Under the pieces are notes generated by a model. It saw only the letters and a program-made list of their open reading frames with translations. It did no database searches and had not been told where the DNA came from. A stretch of 41,023 nt of DNA, from contig JAAHFN010000044.1 of the NCBI GenBank assembly GCA_010672965.1, positions 14,127 through 55,149 on the forward strand, given 5' to 3'. A program made the position numbers and the translations under genes. Shown piece after piece: positions 15,713 to 24,702 of this stretch; position 1 is the stretch's first letter; every line of letters starts with the position of its first letter. The DNA is from Oscillatoria sp. SIO1A7. GTDB taxonomy: Bacteria; Cyanobacteriota; Cyanobacteriia; Cyanobacteriales; Laspinemataceae.

Positions 15713-16402
15713 TATTTTGTTTATAGCACTACGGATTAATTAGGGTTAGGATGTCACAATCTCATATTTGCAGTCTCTGCCCTTTATAGAGCGGCGCACC
15801 CTGCAACTGGTTCTAGCAGAAGAGTTTTCGGCCAGACCCATCAGTAGGCGATTTGAGGCCAGCGATAAATGGGAAGGCTGTCTCGTAACCTCAACCAAAC
15901 AAAGATTGAGCGCAACGATTACCGATCCTATCTTGGTCAGGTTGCTGGAAATTGGATATCGCTCGGAAACTCCTTGCTTCGTTATAGCACTACGCAAATG
16001 AGTTAAGACATTTATAAACGCTCGCTCCTTAGTCAGATTATACTTTTGACTTATTACGTTGAGACTTTTGACTTGCGCGTAGCGCTATACCGTCAGTTTG
16101 AGCATGCCTTGGCGACCTTCTGACTGGGAAGGAGATGACCCCTGCTGGAAGCTGATAGCAGGGATTGTAGAACTGCCATTTTAAAAAAATTTGAGTTTTG
16201 AGGTTTGAATTTTAAGTTAGATCGAATCCAATTAACAATTCCAGTATTTGTAACGGCAGCTCCCTGCAGCTCGGGGCAACCACGGGGGGATTGCCCCTAC
16301 GGCTCGGGGCGGGCACGGGGAAACCCCTACGGGATTTATATATATATGTGTAATTGACGTAATTAACTGGATAACCGGATTCGATATTAAATATTTTTCA
16401 CT
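15713..16402. other. Intergenic stretch with dispersed repeats, no supported gene
   Basis: A 77-codon plus frame (15768-16001) and an 83-codon minus frame (15746-15997) overlap fully; neither has a ribosome site or recognisable family. At 16044-16089 a dispersed repeat (TTTTGACTTATTACGTTGAG to GCGCGTAGCGCTATA) occurs, nearly identical to 38154-38199. At about 16266-16331 lie GGGGCAACCACGGGGGGATT and the GGGGCGGGCACGGGGAAA motif shared with 6294-6570. Confidence 0.6.
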
Positions 16403-16437
16403 CAAAACTCAAAACTCAAAACTCAAAACTCAAAACT
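16403..16437. repeat. Heptamer repeat (CAAAACT)5
   Basis: Five perfect copies of CAAAACT. The last one supplies two of the three bases of the stop codon of the minus-strand CHAT gene (TAG at 16438-16436). Confidence 0.95.
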
Positions 16438-17917
16438 ACCAAGGACTGCCAATCATAGTAAAAGCTGCCCAATAATAAGGATGAGAAAGATTTTCCCTTC
16501 CCGACTGTCTCAATTCCGGCGGTAGGGGCAAGCTGCCTCGACTCCCGCGCAGCTCGCCATTTTCTAAAGAAACTTCCTCTCGAATCAGAGCCAGTTGTGC
16601 CTGTCTGAGCGCCTCTGCTTTAATTGGCGCTGTCTGCAAGTTCCGGTAAAACTGAGCCATTAGCGCCAAAGTACCGGAATCGCTGACATACCAAAGACTG
16701 GCTAAAGCAGACTTAACGCCGCTATTAACTGCTAAACCGCCAAAGCCTAACTCCGCTTCTTTATCGCCGATCGCCGTTTTGCAAGCACTGAGAACCAGCA
16801 GCTCTAGGGGGGGGTCGCCCAGATCCAGTTCTCCCATTCGATTCATCGTTAGCTTGCTATCCCAAAGCTGGATATAAGAGCTATCGGGGTCGCCAGAGAG
16901 AAATTCGGCATGAGTTGCTAGGTGAACTATCTGAAATTTTTGTTCGTCGAGTAGCGATTTGAGATGCTCTAAAGTAAATCCTTGGTTTAAGAATCTTTGA
17001 CCCTGCCAAAAAGGACAGGGCCGGGACTGGTTTTTACAGACAATCGCCGATAGCTCTACTGGCACTGCTGGCAAAGGAGGAAGTTCTTGAAACTCTGATG
17101 CTCCCATTGCCAAAACCTGCGAATTGCGAACATCTCCATAAAGCGTATCGACGAGTTTGAATGCGGGAATCTGTCCCATACTATATTTTTCAACTAAAAA
17201 TTCCTCTCCATCGTGCAAGGCAGCAAAGGGAATACTGCGCAAGCCAGACCCCACACAAAAGACCAAGGTTTCTATGCCTTGCTCTTCCAAGGCAGATTCT
17301 ATAGGAGCGATCGCCCACTGATAAAGTTGCTGGGCATTTTCCAGATACGATCGCGTATGTCTTTTTCTAGGATTGGTGATGTCTCCTCGAAACTTCTTGG
17401 CCACCTCTAGCAAAGTCTCGCGGTTCGCTTCTGGTATCTGCCGATGAATTGGGCCGTCCTCGGTAACCAAGATTACCTTTAGTCCATCGGGACTAGGCAG
17501 CATATAAAGGAGCGCTGGTTTTTTGCCGGTTTCTCGCCCTAGTGCCAAGAGCGTTCTGGCAATACTATCTACGGTTGTGGTTTCATCGGCTAAATTTCTG
17601 CCAAAATATTCCTCATATTCCTCTTCCCAGCTTTGCTCTATATGCTTGACTGCCTCAATCAAATCTCCTTGGTTGAGTATCTCTCCGACTTCATGGCTTT
17701 TGGCAATGGATGGAGTCGGTCGCAAAGCCAGGTAAAGCGCAGGAAGCACGGGCCAAAAGATTCCCAGGCATATTCTCGTCATACGCCTCAGCTTACCAAC
17801 CTTTTCTTTTGCCTGGGACGGAGCTAAAATATTTGCCTTATTCGCTTGAGTCGCTTTAGTCACCTTTTCTGTTGCAGGCGATTCTGTTGTATGCGAATTA
17901 TTTGCTGCTAATTTCAT
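16436..17917 (-). CDS. CHAT-domain (caspase-like) membrane-anchored protein
   Basis: 493 residues from the ATG at 17917, with GGAAAAAAG upstream as ribosome site. A polar, repeat-rich N-terminus (KATQANKANILAPSQAKEK) precedes one membrane segment at about 48-66. The CHAT domain follows (about 190-493), with the expected His in VHLATHAEF (His336) and Cys in LLVLSACKTAIGD (Cys379). The Gly normally after the catalytic His (ATHG) is Ala here. The end AAFTMIGSPW matches the usual C-terminus of the family. CHAT proteins are caspase-like cysteine proteases or regulators in clan CD; the substrate is unknown. There are no clear TPR repeats, unlike the second CHAT protein at 24703-27918. It is transcribed opposite to its neighbours, and its stop codon is formed within a CAAAACT repeat. 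Confidence 0.88.
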   Translation of the reverse strand: MKLAANNSHTTESPATEKVTKATQANKANILAPSQAKEKVGKLRRMTRICLGIFWPVLPALYLALRPTPSIAKSHEVGEILNQGDLIEAVKHIEQSWEEEYEEYFGRNLADETTTVDSIARTLLALGRETGKKPALLYMLPSPDGLKVILVTEDGPIHRQIPEANRETLLEVAKKFRGDITNPRKRHTRSYLENAQQLYQWAIAPIESALEEQGIETLVFCVGSGLRSIPFAALHDGEEFLVEKYSMGQIPAFKLVDTLYGDVRNSQVLAMGASEFQELPPLPAVPVELSAIVCKNQSRPCPFWQGQRFLNQGFTLEHLKSLLDEQKFQIVHLATHAEFLSGDPDSSYIQLWDSKLTMNRMGELDLGDPPLELLVLSACKTAIGDKEAELGFGGLAVNSGVKSALASLWYVSDSGTLALMAQFYRNLQTAPIKAEALRQAQLALIREEVSLENGELRGSRGSLPLPPELRQSGRENLSHPYYWAAFTMIGSPW

Positions 17918-18586
17918 AGGCTTTTTTCCAAATATCTTCCCAAATCAATCCTAGAATGATTATAACCTTTTCTTAATCTTGATTATAGGGAGATTAAGAT
18001 TTAGGTTAAGAGCGATAGGGCTCGGGATGCCACTCCCGCAACAGTTATATTTAGCTAGCTCTGTAGAAATCTTAATTTATTATTTGGTTCCCTTTATAAA
18101 AACTATAAGCTATAAGCGGTCAGCTATAACAATTCTCAATCATTCGTAATATAGCAAGTCGATTCTACGTTTAATCGCCCCTAAAAAAATCGAGCTTCCT
18201 GTAGGACAAGCTTGAGAAAAGTCCTTTGCATAGGGGACAAGTGGGACGCCTGTCCTACGGGCTGTCCTACGGGGTTCCCAATTGTATGGGTAATTAACCG
18301 GATTCGAGCTAAAATAGATAGAGCGTGGTTTTCACCGAGAGTTTATGCTATATATCTTGCACCGTTATAAAGCCCAAACCAACGCTCGATGGTCGCTGTC
18401 AAAAGGTTTAGGGGTATCTCGCTATTGGCTAGGGTGTTGACTCCGAGGCTTTTTCGTCGTTTTGACGCCCAAGGAGGAGCGATAGGGCGTGCCTTTTGAC
18501 TTATTACCTTGAGACTTCCGCGCAGCGGCACTAGCCATTGGCCCATTGACGATTCGGATTGTAGCTTGGGAGCAGTGGAGTCATTT
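17918..18586. other. Intergenic stretch with dispersed repeats
   Basis: No gene is supported. It holds the upstream region of both flanking divergent genes, a dispersed palindromic repeat at about 18198-18272 (GTAGGACAAGC to GCCTGTCCTACGG, with GGGCTGTCCTACGG appended) and a partial copy of the TTTTGACTTATTACCTTGAG repeat at 18494-18530 ending in CGCGCAGCGGCA. Confidence 0.55.
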
Positions 18587-19540
18587 ATGGTTGATAAAAC
18601 CCTCGAAAAGGTAAAGCCGTCTTTTTTATGGATGTTAGGGACTGTTATATTGGCGATCGCATCAGCGATAGTCGGAGGCTATTGGGGTTATTTGAAGGGC
18701 CGTAGTTTTAGCGCTCCTAAATCCGCAGAGGAATATGCACCGGTGGCTGTATCTGTATCGACTGCGCCGGTTCAAACTACAGTCGAAGCGGGGATTTTGT
18801 TACAAGAAGCTTTCGACCAAGCGGAATCAGCTAGGCAATTAAAGCGATCGGCCAAGACTGAGGAGGAATGGGACTCAGTGGCGTCTTTATGGGAAGAGGC
18901 CATTACCTTAATGAAAAAAATTCCCCAATATAGCAATAAATATGACTTGGCTCAACAAGAAATAGCTAGTTATCAGCAGGAGCTACAAGCTGCTCGGGAA
19001 GCAAGGATGCGATCGGGGGCTTTTCGACAGGCAGTAAATAATGCTATGCAAGCGGCAAAACTAGCGCAAGCAGCCAAGACAGAATCTGAATGGAATTTAG
19101 TAGCTAGTCTCTGGGAAAAGGCGAGCGAACTGATGAAGATAGTGCCCTCATCTAGCTCAAAGTATAGAGTAGCTCGGGAGAAGGTCTCCGAGTACGAGAG
19201 AAATCTTAACTATGCTAAGGAACAGGTAGCCAAGCGATCGCCGGCTGTAGCTTCTGAAAATGAGATTCTTGCCTTTAGCTCGACCTATATTCCCTCGTCG
19301 GTGAAACAAAAAGCTCCCGAGCGAGGAGAAATTTATTTGCAGGATTTATTCGCTCCAGTTTCCATTGGCTTCTTGACCGGAGAGACAAAAGAGCCGGAAG
19401 TTGTCAAGCCCGGAACATATCTGATTCGCTATCAAGTAGCTTACAGAAAGCATCAAACCGAACAAGTTGCCAAAGTTGCCGTATTTTTTGACCAAGATGC
19501 GAATGCTATAGAGCATCAGATAGTTGCTAAGGAATTTTGA
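18587..19540 (+). CDS. Membrane protein with duplicated EWxxVASLWExA helical repeat
   Basis: 317 residues from the ATG at 18587, which follows GGAG by seven bases. One membrane segment (about 12-36, WMLGTVILAIASAIVGGYWG) anchors it. Residues about 65-210 hold two copies of a roughly 65-residue helical repeat: AKTEEEWDSVASLWEEAITL then MKKIPQYSNKYDLAQQEIAS, and AKTESEWNLVASLWEKASEL then MKIVPSSSSKYRVAREKVSE. The family is not recognised by name; similar repeats are seen in other cyanobacterial membrane proteins. The C-terminal third (SPAVASENEILAF onward) is a separate, probably beta-rich domain, likely outside the cytoplasm. The stop codon TGA is formed in a GAATTTT heptamer array. Confidence 0.75.
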   Translation: MVDKTLEKVKPSFLWMLGTVILAIASAIVGGYWGYLKGRSFSAPKSAEEYAPVAVSVSTAPVQTTVEAGILLQEAFDQAESARQLKRSAKTEEEWDSVASLWEEAITLMKKIPQYSNKYDLAQQEIASYQQELQAAREARMRSGAFRQAVNNAMQAAKLAQAAKTESEWNLVASLWEKASELMKIVPSSSSKYRVAREKVSEYERNLNYAKEQVAKRSPAVASENEILAFSSTYIPSSVKQKAPERGEIYLQDLFAPVSIGFLTGETKEPEVVKPGTYLIRYQVAYRKHQTEQVAKVAVFFDQDANAIEHQIVAKEF

Positions 19541-19586
19541 ATTTTGAATTTTGAATTTTGAATTTTGAATTTTGAATTTTGAATTG
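19532..19586. repeat. Heptamer repeat (GAATTTT)n
   Basis: About seven tandem GAATTTT units start within the last codons of the preceding gene and run past its stop. A short GCGGTCAGCGGTCAGCGGTC repeat follows at about 19599-19620. Confidence 0.9.
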
Positions 19587-19685
19587 GGCATTGATAGCGG
19601 TCAGCGGTCAGCGGTCAGGCGATCGGCTAAAGGCACAGAGCAGCAGAGCGGCAGAGCTTTCTGAAAGCTGACTGCTGAAAGCTGA

Positions 19686-19827
19686 TATAGCGGTTCTCAA
19701 ATTGATGTAAGGTTTCTGGGAGATGCAATATCCCAATACCGAAATTACCGTTATACAGCAAAATGGTCAAGGGGGATGCTGTCGCCCCTATCCTATCGTT
19801 TATTACACTTATTTGAGAAACGCTATA
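19686..19827. mobile_element. MITE-like element, copy 3
   Basis: A 142-bp element whose ends TATAGCGGTTCTCAAAT and ATTTGAGAAACGCTATA pair with one mismatch. The inside has GAGATGCAATATCCC and GGGGGATGCTGTCGCCCC. Same orientation as copy 1. Confidence 0.75.
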
Positions 19828-19871
19828 GCTTACTGTTATAATCATAATTATTTTGATTAAATTGCTGAAAA

Positions 19872-20750
19872 ATGATTGGGATTAGAAATTTTGTAGCGGG
19901 TATGGCTGGGGTTGCGATCGCTCTTTTCCCTAGCTATCCAGCAAGGCCAGAACCAGACAACTGTGCGGCAGTGGAACGCTTTGTTGGCAATTGGAATATT
20001 GTCTCAATTCGTCGAGGTGACGAAACCGACAATAATGGTGGGCAGATTCAGTTAGAATGTAGCGACGGACGAATTATTGGCGCTTTCGCTTCAGTTGGCG
20101 GAGGATTCCTGGAATTTGTCGCCACAGATAGAGGGCAACTAGAAGGTAGTTTGTGGCTATTTGGACTGGCAGAAAAGCCTTTTCGGATTCCCCTTACTGC
20201 TGAAATGCAGGAAAGCCAGGAGTTAACCTTATTATTGATGATGAGCGATCTCGAAGCAGATTCGCTACCAGCCGAATTTCAAGAGGAATTTCAAGAAGAC
20301 TTGACGATTGTCGCAAAACTTTTGACCGAGGAAGAGCGATCGCAGCAACTAGCGGAGCGAGGGAATAAAGCTCGCCAAGCCGAAGCAAGAAATTACCTCG
20401 GAGCTATGAATCGAGCCCAACAGGCTTACCACTTAGAGCAGAATCGCTTTACGAATAGCTTAAGCGAGTTGGGGATTGGCATTCGACAGGAAACCGAAAA
20501 TTACAGCTACGGTCTAAGGCTGCTGGACGAAACAACGGTTCAGCATACGGCGACTCCTAAAAAAGAAGGTATCGAGAGCTATACGGGAATTGTTTATCTA
20601 ACAGAGGTTACCTCTGGAGGAATTACAGAAGAGGTAACGAGGGCTATCCTTTGCGAAAGCGAAAGTCCCGATCGAAGCGAACCGCCTCCGCCACAGATGA
20701 GAGAAGCAGAACCGAGCTGTCCTGCTGGTTTCCGCGACCTAGCTCGTTAG
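19872..20750 (+). CDS. Exported protein with C-terminal type IV pilin GH-like region
   Basis: 292 residues from the ATG at 19872. A signal sequence (MIGIRNFVAGMAGVAIALFP, cleavage perhaps after PSYPARPE) is followed by a small beta domain (about 35-115, VERFVGNWNIVSIRRGDETD, GRIIGAFASVGGGFLEF). A helical link leads to ARNYLGAMNRAQQAYHLEQN with FTNSLSELGIGI (about 175-210), which matches the globular start of the cyanobacterial type IV pilin-like G/H family. The hydrophobic N-terminal pilin helix and prepilin cleavage site are absent, so it is probably a periplasmic or secreted relative rather than a pilus subunit. The Pro-rich C-terminus contains two Cys (RAILCESES, EPSCPAGFR) that could pair. 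The ribosome site is weak. Confidence 0.7.
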   Translation: MIGIRNFVAGMAGVAIALFPSYPARPEPDNCAAVERFVGNWNIVSIRRGDETDNNGGQIQLECSDGRIIGAFASVGGGFLEFVATDRGQLEGSLWLFGLAEKPFRIPLTAEMQESQELTLLLMMSDLEADSLPAEFQEEFQEDLTIVAKLLTEEERSQQLAERGNKARQAEARNYLGAMNRAQQAYHLEQNRFTNSLSELGIGIRQETENYSYGLRLLDETTVQHTATPKKEGIESYTGIVYLTEVTSGGITEEVTRAILCESESPDRSEPPPPQMREAEPSCPAGFRDLAR

Positions 20751-21263
20751 GAAATAGGAGTATGTTCTGGTATATGGTCACTTCAGCGAAAAAAGTACCC
20801 TCGCCCCGGAAGCGACGAAGAAGTTAAAGTTCCCATCCCAGGAGGAGCTTACCTCCGATTCCTTCCCCTCCTGCGGGCGGTGTGGGTGGGTTGCGGGCGT
20901 GGGTGGGTCTATTACAGATAATTTTTACTGAACGAATAGTCCCTGCTCTCAGGAGGGGAATCGCTTGGGATGTCCGCATCGGGTATCTTTGCGCTAGGGA
21001 ATTACCTAATCTTTACCAGATTCGTCTGAGAACGATCTACTAGAAATAAATATAGCAATTTTTTTCTAAGATCGAGTCTAGTTAAATAGAGCAAAAAATT
21101 TATAATCTCCCGTAGAACAGCGTCTCGCCTTTACCTAGATCGGGTAAGGACCTAGCCAAAGCATTCGCATATCTTGACAGCAACTGACAAATCATGGTAT
21201 AAGTAGTCGAGTTGCAGGATTTTTTTAGGTATTTCTTCTTAAGAGCCCTATATCCATAAATCT
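20751..21263. other. Intergenic stretch upstream of TPS exoprotein gene
   Basis: No gene is supported. A G-rich block at about 20870-20910 (GGGCGGTGTGGGTGGGTTGC) lies near an imperfect inverted pair around CCCAGGAGGAG and CTCCTG. The last 100 bases hold a good sigma-70 type promoter (21174-21203). Confidence 0.5.
21174..21203 (+). promoter_or_regulatory. Sigma-70-type promoter of TPS exoprotein gene
   Basis: A consensus -35 box TTGACA (21174-21179) and a -10 box TATAAG (21198-21203) are separated by 18 bases. They lie about 60 bases before the GTG start of the downstream gene. This is the clearest promoter in the window. Confidence 0.65.
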
Positions 21264-24200
21264 GTGAAAAAAACAAGCAAAATGTTGTTTTTTAACAAAC
21301 CAATAAAACAGAGCTACAGCAGCAGGGATTGGAAAAAAATAGTCAAGCTGGGTGGATGTTGCCTGCTGCTGGGGGGTAATTTTTTGTTGGCCTCCGAAAA
21401 GGCGATCGCTCAAGTAGTGCCAGATGTAAGCCTGCCTAACAATAGTATAGTTACCCCCAATGGCAATAGCATTACTATTACTGGTGGCACCAAAGCTGGA
21501 GCTAACTTGTTTCATAGTTTTAAAGAATTTTCTATTCTTCGGGAAGGAGAAGTTTTTTTTAACAATGCCCTAAATATTGAAAATGTAATCGCCAGAGTTA
21601 CTGGGGGAAAGATATCCCAAATTGATGGAATACTTGGCGCTAGGGGAAGTGCTAACCTATTTCTGCTCAATCCCTCGGGAATTGTGTTTGGGGCGGGAGC
21701 TAGATTAAATGTAGGCGGCTCGTTTCTGGCCAGTACCGCCGATAGTCTGACTTTTTCCGATGGCAGTCTCTACAGCGCGACGCAACAGAACGCGCCTCCT
21801 TTGCTAACCATAAATGTACCAGTTGGCCTCCAGTACGGAGCGAATCCGGGAGCAATTATGGTAGAAGGTACGGGAAATCCAGGCATATTTCCCAGCAACG
21901 ATATCGGTTTGGCAGTTCCAGCGGGTAAAACTATCGCTCTGGTGGGAGGAGACGTAACTTTGAGGGGTGGAGTGGTAAGCGCTGCCGACGGGCGAATCGA
22001 AATCGGTAGCGTTGCTAATGGTTCTGTCGGCCTAATCCCAATTGAAGTAGGTTGGCGTTTGGACTACAGCGCGATCGACGAAGCAACCCAAGCAAGCCAA
22101 GCAAGCCAAGCAACCCAAGCAAGCCAAGCAACCCAAGCAACCCAAGCAACCCAAGCAACCCAAGCAAATGCGATCGGCGAAGCAAATGAAATCGGCGAAG
22201 CAAATGCAATTGCTGTAAATTCTTCTCAACTTGTAGAATTAGGAGAAATTAAGTTGCGCGATCGCTCTTTATTATGGAATCCCAATTCGAGCGACAATCC
22301 TGAAGGGGGCATCCAGGTGAAGGGGGGAAGGGCGATTGTAGAGCGATCGCAAATTGCCGCTACAACTGAAGGCAGTTTTGAGGGAGCAGATATAGCGATT
22401 GATGTCGCCGAATCTCTAGAAATTAGCGGAATAACTGAAGAGGGCAGCAGTTCCTGGGTAGTCAATCAAGTATTGGCAGGAGCCAGCGGTAATGGTGGCG
22501 ATATTCTAGTCGCTGCCCCGCAGCTAAATATCCGAGATGGGGGAAGCATCCAAACTCTCAGCTTCGGTTCCGGGGCGGCCGGGAAGGTAACGGTAAATAC
22601 CGATGAAATCGCGATCGGTGGGTTTGCTCCTCCCGGCAGCGAATTCGATCCATTGCAGCAAAACTCTAACAGTCGCATAGCAAGCGAAAATTTTGGGGCG
22701 GGAGCCGGGGGAAATCTGGAGATATCTGCCAGAGCGATAAGCCTCAGCGATGGAGGGCAAATCGGAACCCTAGTCGGGCCGACGGCAACCGGCAAAGGTG
22801 GCAATGTTGCGGTGAATGCTGCCGATTCAATTACAGTAATTGGCTTCAATCCCTTTAATCCAATTCAATTTAGCAAGATTGGCAGCGACAGTCTGGGTGC
22901 CGGTGCTGGGGGAGACATTGAGGTATCGACTTCAACGTTAATGCTATCGGATGGAGGAAGCATTCAATCGGCTAACCAAGGAAGCGGAATAGGCGGAGAT
23001 ATCGCGGTGAATATCTCTGAATCTTTAGTAGCTATAGGAGTCAATCTCTTAATTCCGAGTCTTGCCAGCAACATCTTAACTTTAACTGGAGGACCGGCAC
23101 CGGCAGGAAATGTTGGGGTCTCCACAGGGCGGTTGCAGTTGCGCGATGGAGCAACCATAGGGTCGTTTTCGGTCGTAGAGCAAGGTTTGGGAGAGCTAGT
23201 TCCGGGAGCGGGAACTGGCAAAAGCGGAGATGTGACCGTTTTTGCCCGGGAGTTGGTGGAGGCGATCGGAGTCAGCCCCTTAGCCCCCGATAATCTCAGC
23301 GGTTTGGCAAGTACCACTTTTGGGTCTGGAGATGCGGGGAATGTTAGCGTCTCGACCGAGCGCTTGATCGTCAGGGATGGGGCAACCGTAGCATCCTCAG
23401 TTGTGCCCTCTTTTTCTAGCTTCGGAGAACCCCTACCGGGAGCTGGAACTGGTAACGGGGGAAATTTGACGGTAAATGCTTCCGAATCCATAGAAGTTAT
23501 TGGCGCGAATCAATTCAATTTTTTGCCCAGTTCTTTGATTACGGCGACTGGCGGAGCTGGTAATGCGGGTAATGCGATCGTCAATACTCAAACCTTGTTG
23601 GTTCTAGATGGAGGAAGTGTTAATTCTGTCACTGTTGCTGCGGGGAATGCAGGCCGGATGACGATCGATGCCGAGTCGATTATCGTGAGTGGTAGGGAGC
23701 CCATTTCTGGCATTCCCGCCGAAGTTTCTGCTAATGCTTTACTTGTAAATCAAGCTATTCAAGAGGCTTTTTTCCTGGTGCCCGCTCCTACGGGGGATAC
23801 GGGACAATTAACTATTAACGCCGATCGCCTGACGGTAAGAGATGGGGGGCGCGTAGGGGTCCAGCACGATGGGACTGGCAATGCCGGAAGCCTGGAGCTA
23901 AAGGCGTCGGATGTTTTTCTGGAGAGCGGCGGAAGCATCGTCGCTACTACGGCTTCTGGGTTTGGGGGCAATGTCACTCTAGAGGTACAAAACCTCCAGT
24001 TGCGATCGGGCAGTCCCATAACCGTGCAAGCTTTGGCCGGGATAGGAGATGGAGGCAATTTGAGAATTGAAGCCGATACTATAGTAGCTCTGGAAAATAG
24101 CGGCATTATGGCTAGTGCCGTTGGAGGCAATGGAGGTAATATCCAAATTCTCTCTCAAGGATTATTTCTATCTCCCGATAGCAACATTACTGCTAGCTCG

Positions 24201-24623
24201 GAGCGGGGAATTGATGGAACTATAGAAATCCACACTCCAGATGTCGAGCCCAGCGCGGGATTAGTCGAGTTGAACCAGGAGGCAATAAACCTGTCGGGAT
24301 TGATTTCTCGGGGTTGCGAAGATTACCAGGGCAGTAGCTTTGCGATCGCCGGACGCGGCGGTTTGCCTTACGACCCGACTCAATCCCTAGAAAGTCAAGA
24401 AACTTGGCAGGATTTGCGGTTTTTGACGCGAGCAGTTAATGGCAAAGGGTCGGAACGCCCGAGGAGCAGGGAAGAACCTTTCCCAGAAAGAAGGGCAATT
24501 GTCGAGGCGACGGGCTGGATTGTTAGGGAGTCAGGGGAGATAGAATTGGTGGCGGCAGTACGGGATAAAGAATCCCAAGCCTCCTGGCATCAAGGGGTTG
24601 ATTGTAGCGATTTGCCCCAATAG
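21264..24623 (+). CDS. Two-partner secretion exoprotein (filamentous haemagglutinin N-terminal domain)
   Basis: 1119 residues from a GTG at 21264; an ATG six codons later is possible. An extended signal region (WKKIVKLGGCCLLLGGNFLL, ending EKAIAQ) precedes the TPS secretion domain (about 50-190), which shows NLFHSFKEFSILREGEVFF, IENVIARVTGG, ANLFLLNPSGIVFGAGARL and GGSFLASTADS. The canonical NPNG loop is NPSG here. The rest is a long beta-helix of SGNGG/AGAGG turns, with a (T/S)QA repeat at about 273-300. By family knowledge the product crosses the outer membrane through a dedicated TpsB (FhaC-like) pore; no such partner is in the window. The conserved ISRGCEDYQGSSFAIAGRGG motif near the C-terminus and the TGWIVRESGEIELVA end are typical of cyanobacterial members. 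A perfect 16-bp hairpin follows the stop. Confidence 0.9.
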   Translation: MKKTSKMLFFNKPIKQSYSSRDWKKIVKLGGCCLLLGGNFLLASEKAIAQVVPDVSLPNNSIVTPNGNSITITGGTKAGANLFHSFKEFSILREGEVFFNNALNIENVIARVTGGKISQIDGILGARGSANLFLLNPSGIVFGAGARLNVGGSFLASTADSLTFSDGSLYSATQQNAPPLLTINVPVGLQYGANPGAIMVEGTGNPGIFPSNDIGLAVPAGKTIALVGGDVTLRGGVVSAADGRIEIGSVANGSVGLIPIEVGWRLDYSAIDEATQASQASQATQASQATQATQATQATQANAIGEANEIGEANAIAVNSSQLVELGEIKLRDRSLLWNPNSSDNPEGGIQVKGGRAIVERSQIAATTEGSFEGADIAIDVAESLEISGITEEGSSSWVVNQVLAGASGNGGDILVAAPQLNIRDGGSIQTLSFGSGAAGKVTVNTDEIAIGGFAPPGSEFDPLQQNSNSRIASENFGAGAGGNLEISARAISLSDGGQIGTLVGPTATGKGGNVAVNAADSITVIGFNPFNPIQFSKIGSDSLGAGAGGDIEVSTSTLMLSDGGSIQSANQGSGIGGDIAVNISESLVAIGVNLLIPSLASNILTLTGGPAPAGNVGVSTGRLQLRDGATIGSFSVVEQGLGELVPGAGTGKSGDVTVFARELVEAIGVSPLAPDNLSGLASTTFGSGDAGNVSVSTERLIVRDGATVASSVVPSFSSFGEPLPGAGTGNGGNLTVNASESIEVIGANQFNFLPSSLITATGGAGNAGNAIVNTQTLLVLDGGSVNSVTVAAGNAGRMTIDAESIIVSGREPISGIPAEVSANALLVNQAIQEAFFLVPAPTGDTGQLTINADRLTVRDGGRVGVQHDGTGNAGSLELKASDVFLESGGSIVATTASGFGGNVTLEVQNLQLRSGSPITVQALAGIGDGGNLRIEADTIVALENSGIMASAVGGNGGNIQILSQGLFLSPDSNITASSERGIDGTIEIHTPDVEPSAGLVELNQEAINLSGLISRGCEDYQGSSFAIAGRGGLPYDPTQSLESQETWQDLRFLTRAVNGKGSERPRSREEPFPERRAIVEATGWIVRESGEIELVAAVRDKESQASWHQGVDCSDLPQ
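22083..22166 (+). repeat. Coding 9-bp repeat for (S/T)QA
   Basis: Units resembling ACCCAAGCA and AGCCAAGCA repeat nine times, encoding TQA or SQA. They lie between the TPS domain and the beta-helix of the exoprotein. Shorter GCAAATGCGATCGGCGAA-type repeats continue to about 22210. Confidence 0.9.
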
Positions 24624-24625
24624 GC

Positions 24626-24668
24626 TTGGGAGCATTTCAATTGGTTGCATTCATTGAAATGCTCCCAA
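24626..24668 (+). terminator. Strong hairpin after TPS exoprotein gene
   Basis: Perfect 16-bp arms TTGGGAGCATTTCAAT and ATTGAAATGCTCCCAA enclose an 11-nt loop. The hairpin starts two bases after the stop codon. It should separate transcription of the exoprotein gene from the downstream CHAT gene, although no long T-run follows. Confidence 0.65.
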
Positions 24669-24702
24669 TAGACCTTGCTTCAAAAACAATAAAAAAATAA
24701 TA

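Noticed and set aside
15746-16001. Overlapping short frames on both strands
   Set aside because: Neither has a ribosome site, a recognisable domain or clear coding signal; described as intergenic.
22015-22229. Minus-strand Leu/Gly/Cys repeat frames (LLGLLGLLGL, CLGCLGCLG)
   Set aside because: They are complements of the (S/T)QA repeat in the TPS exoprotein gene.
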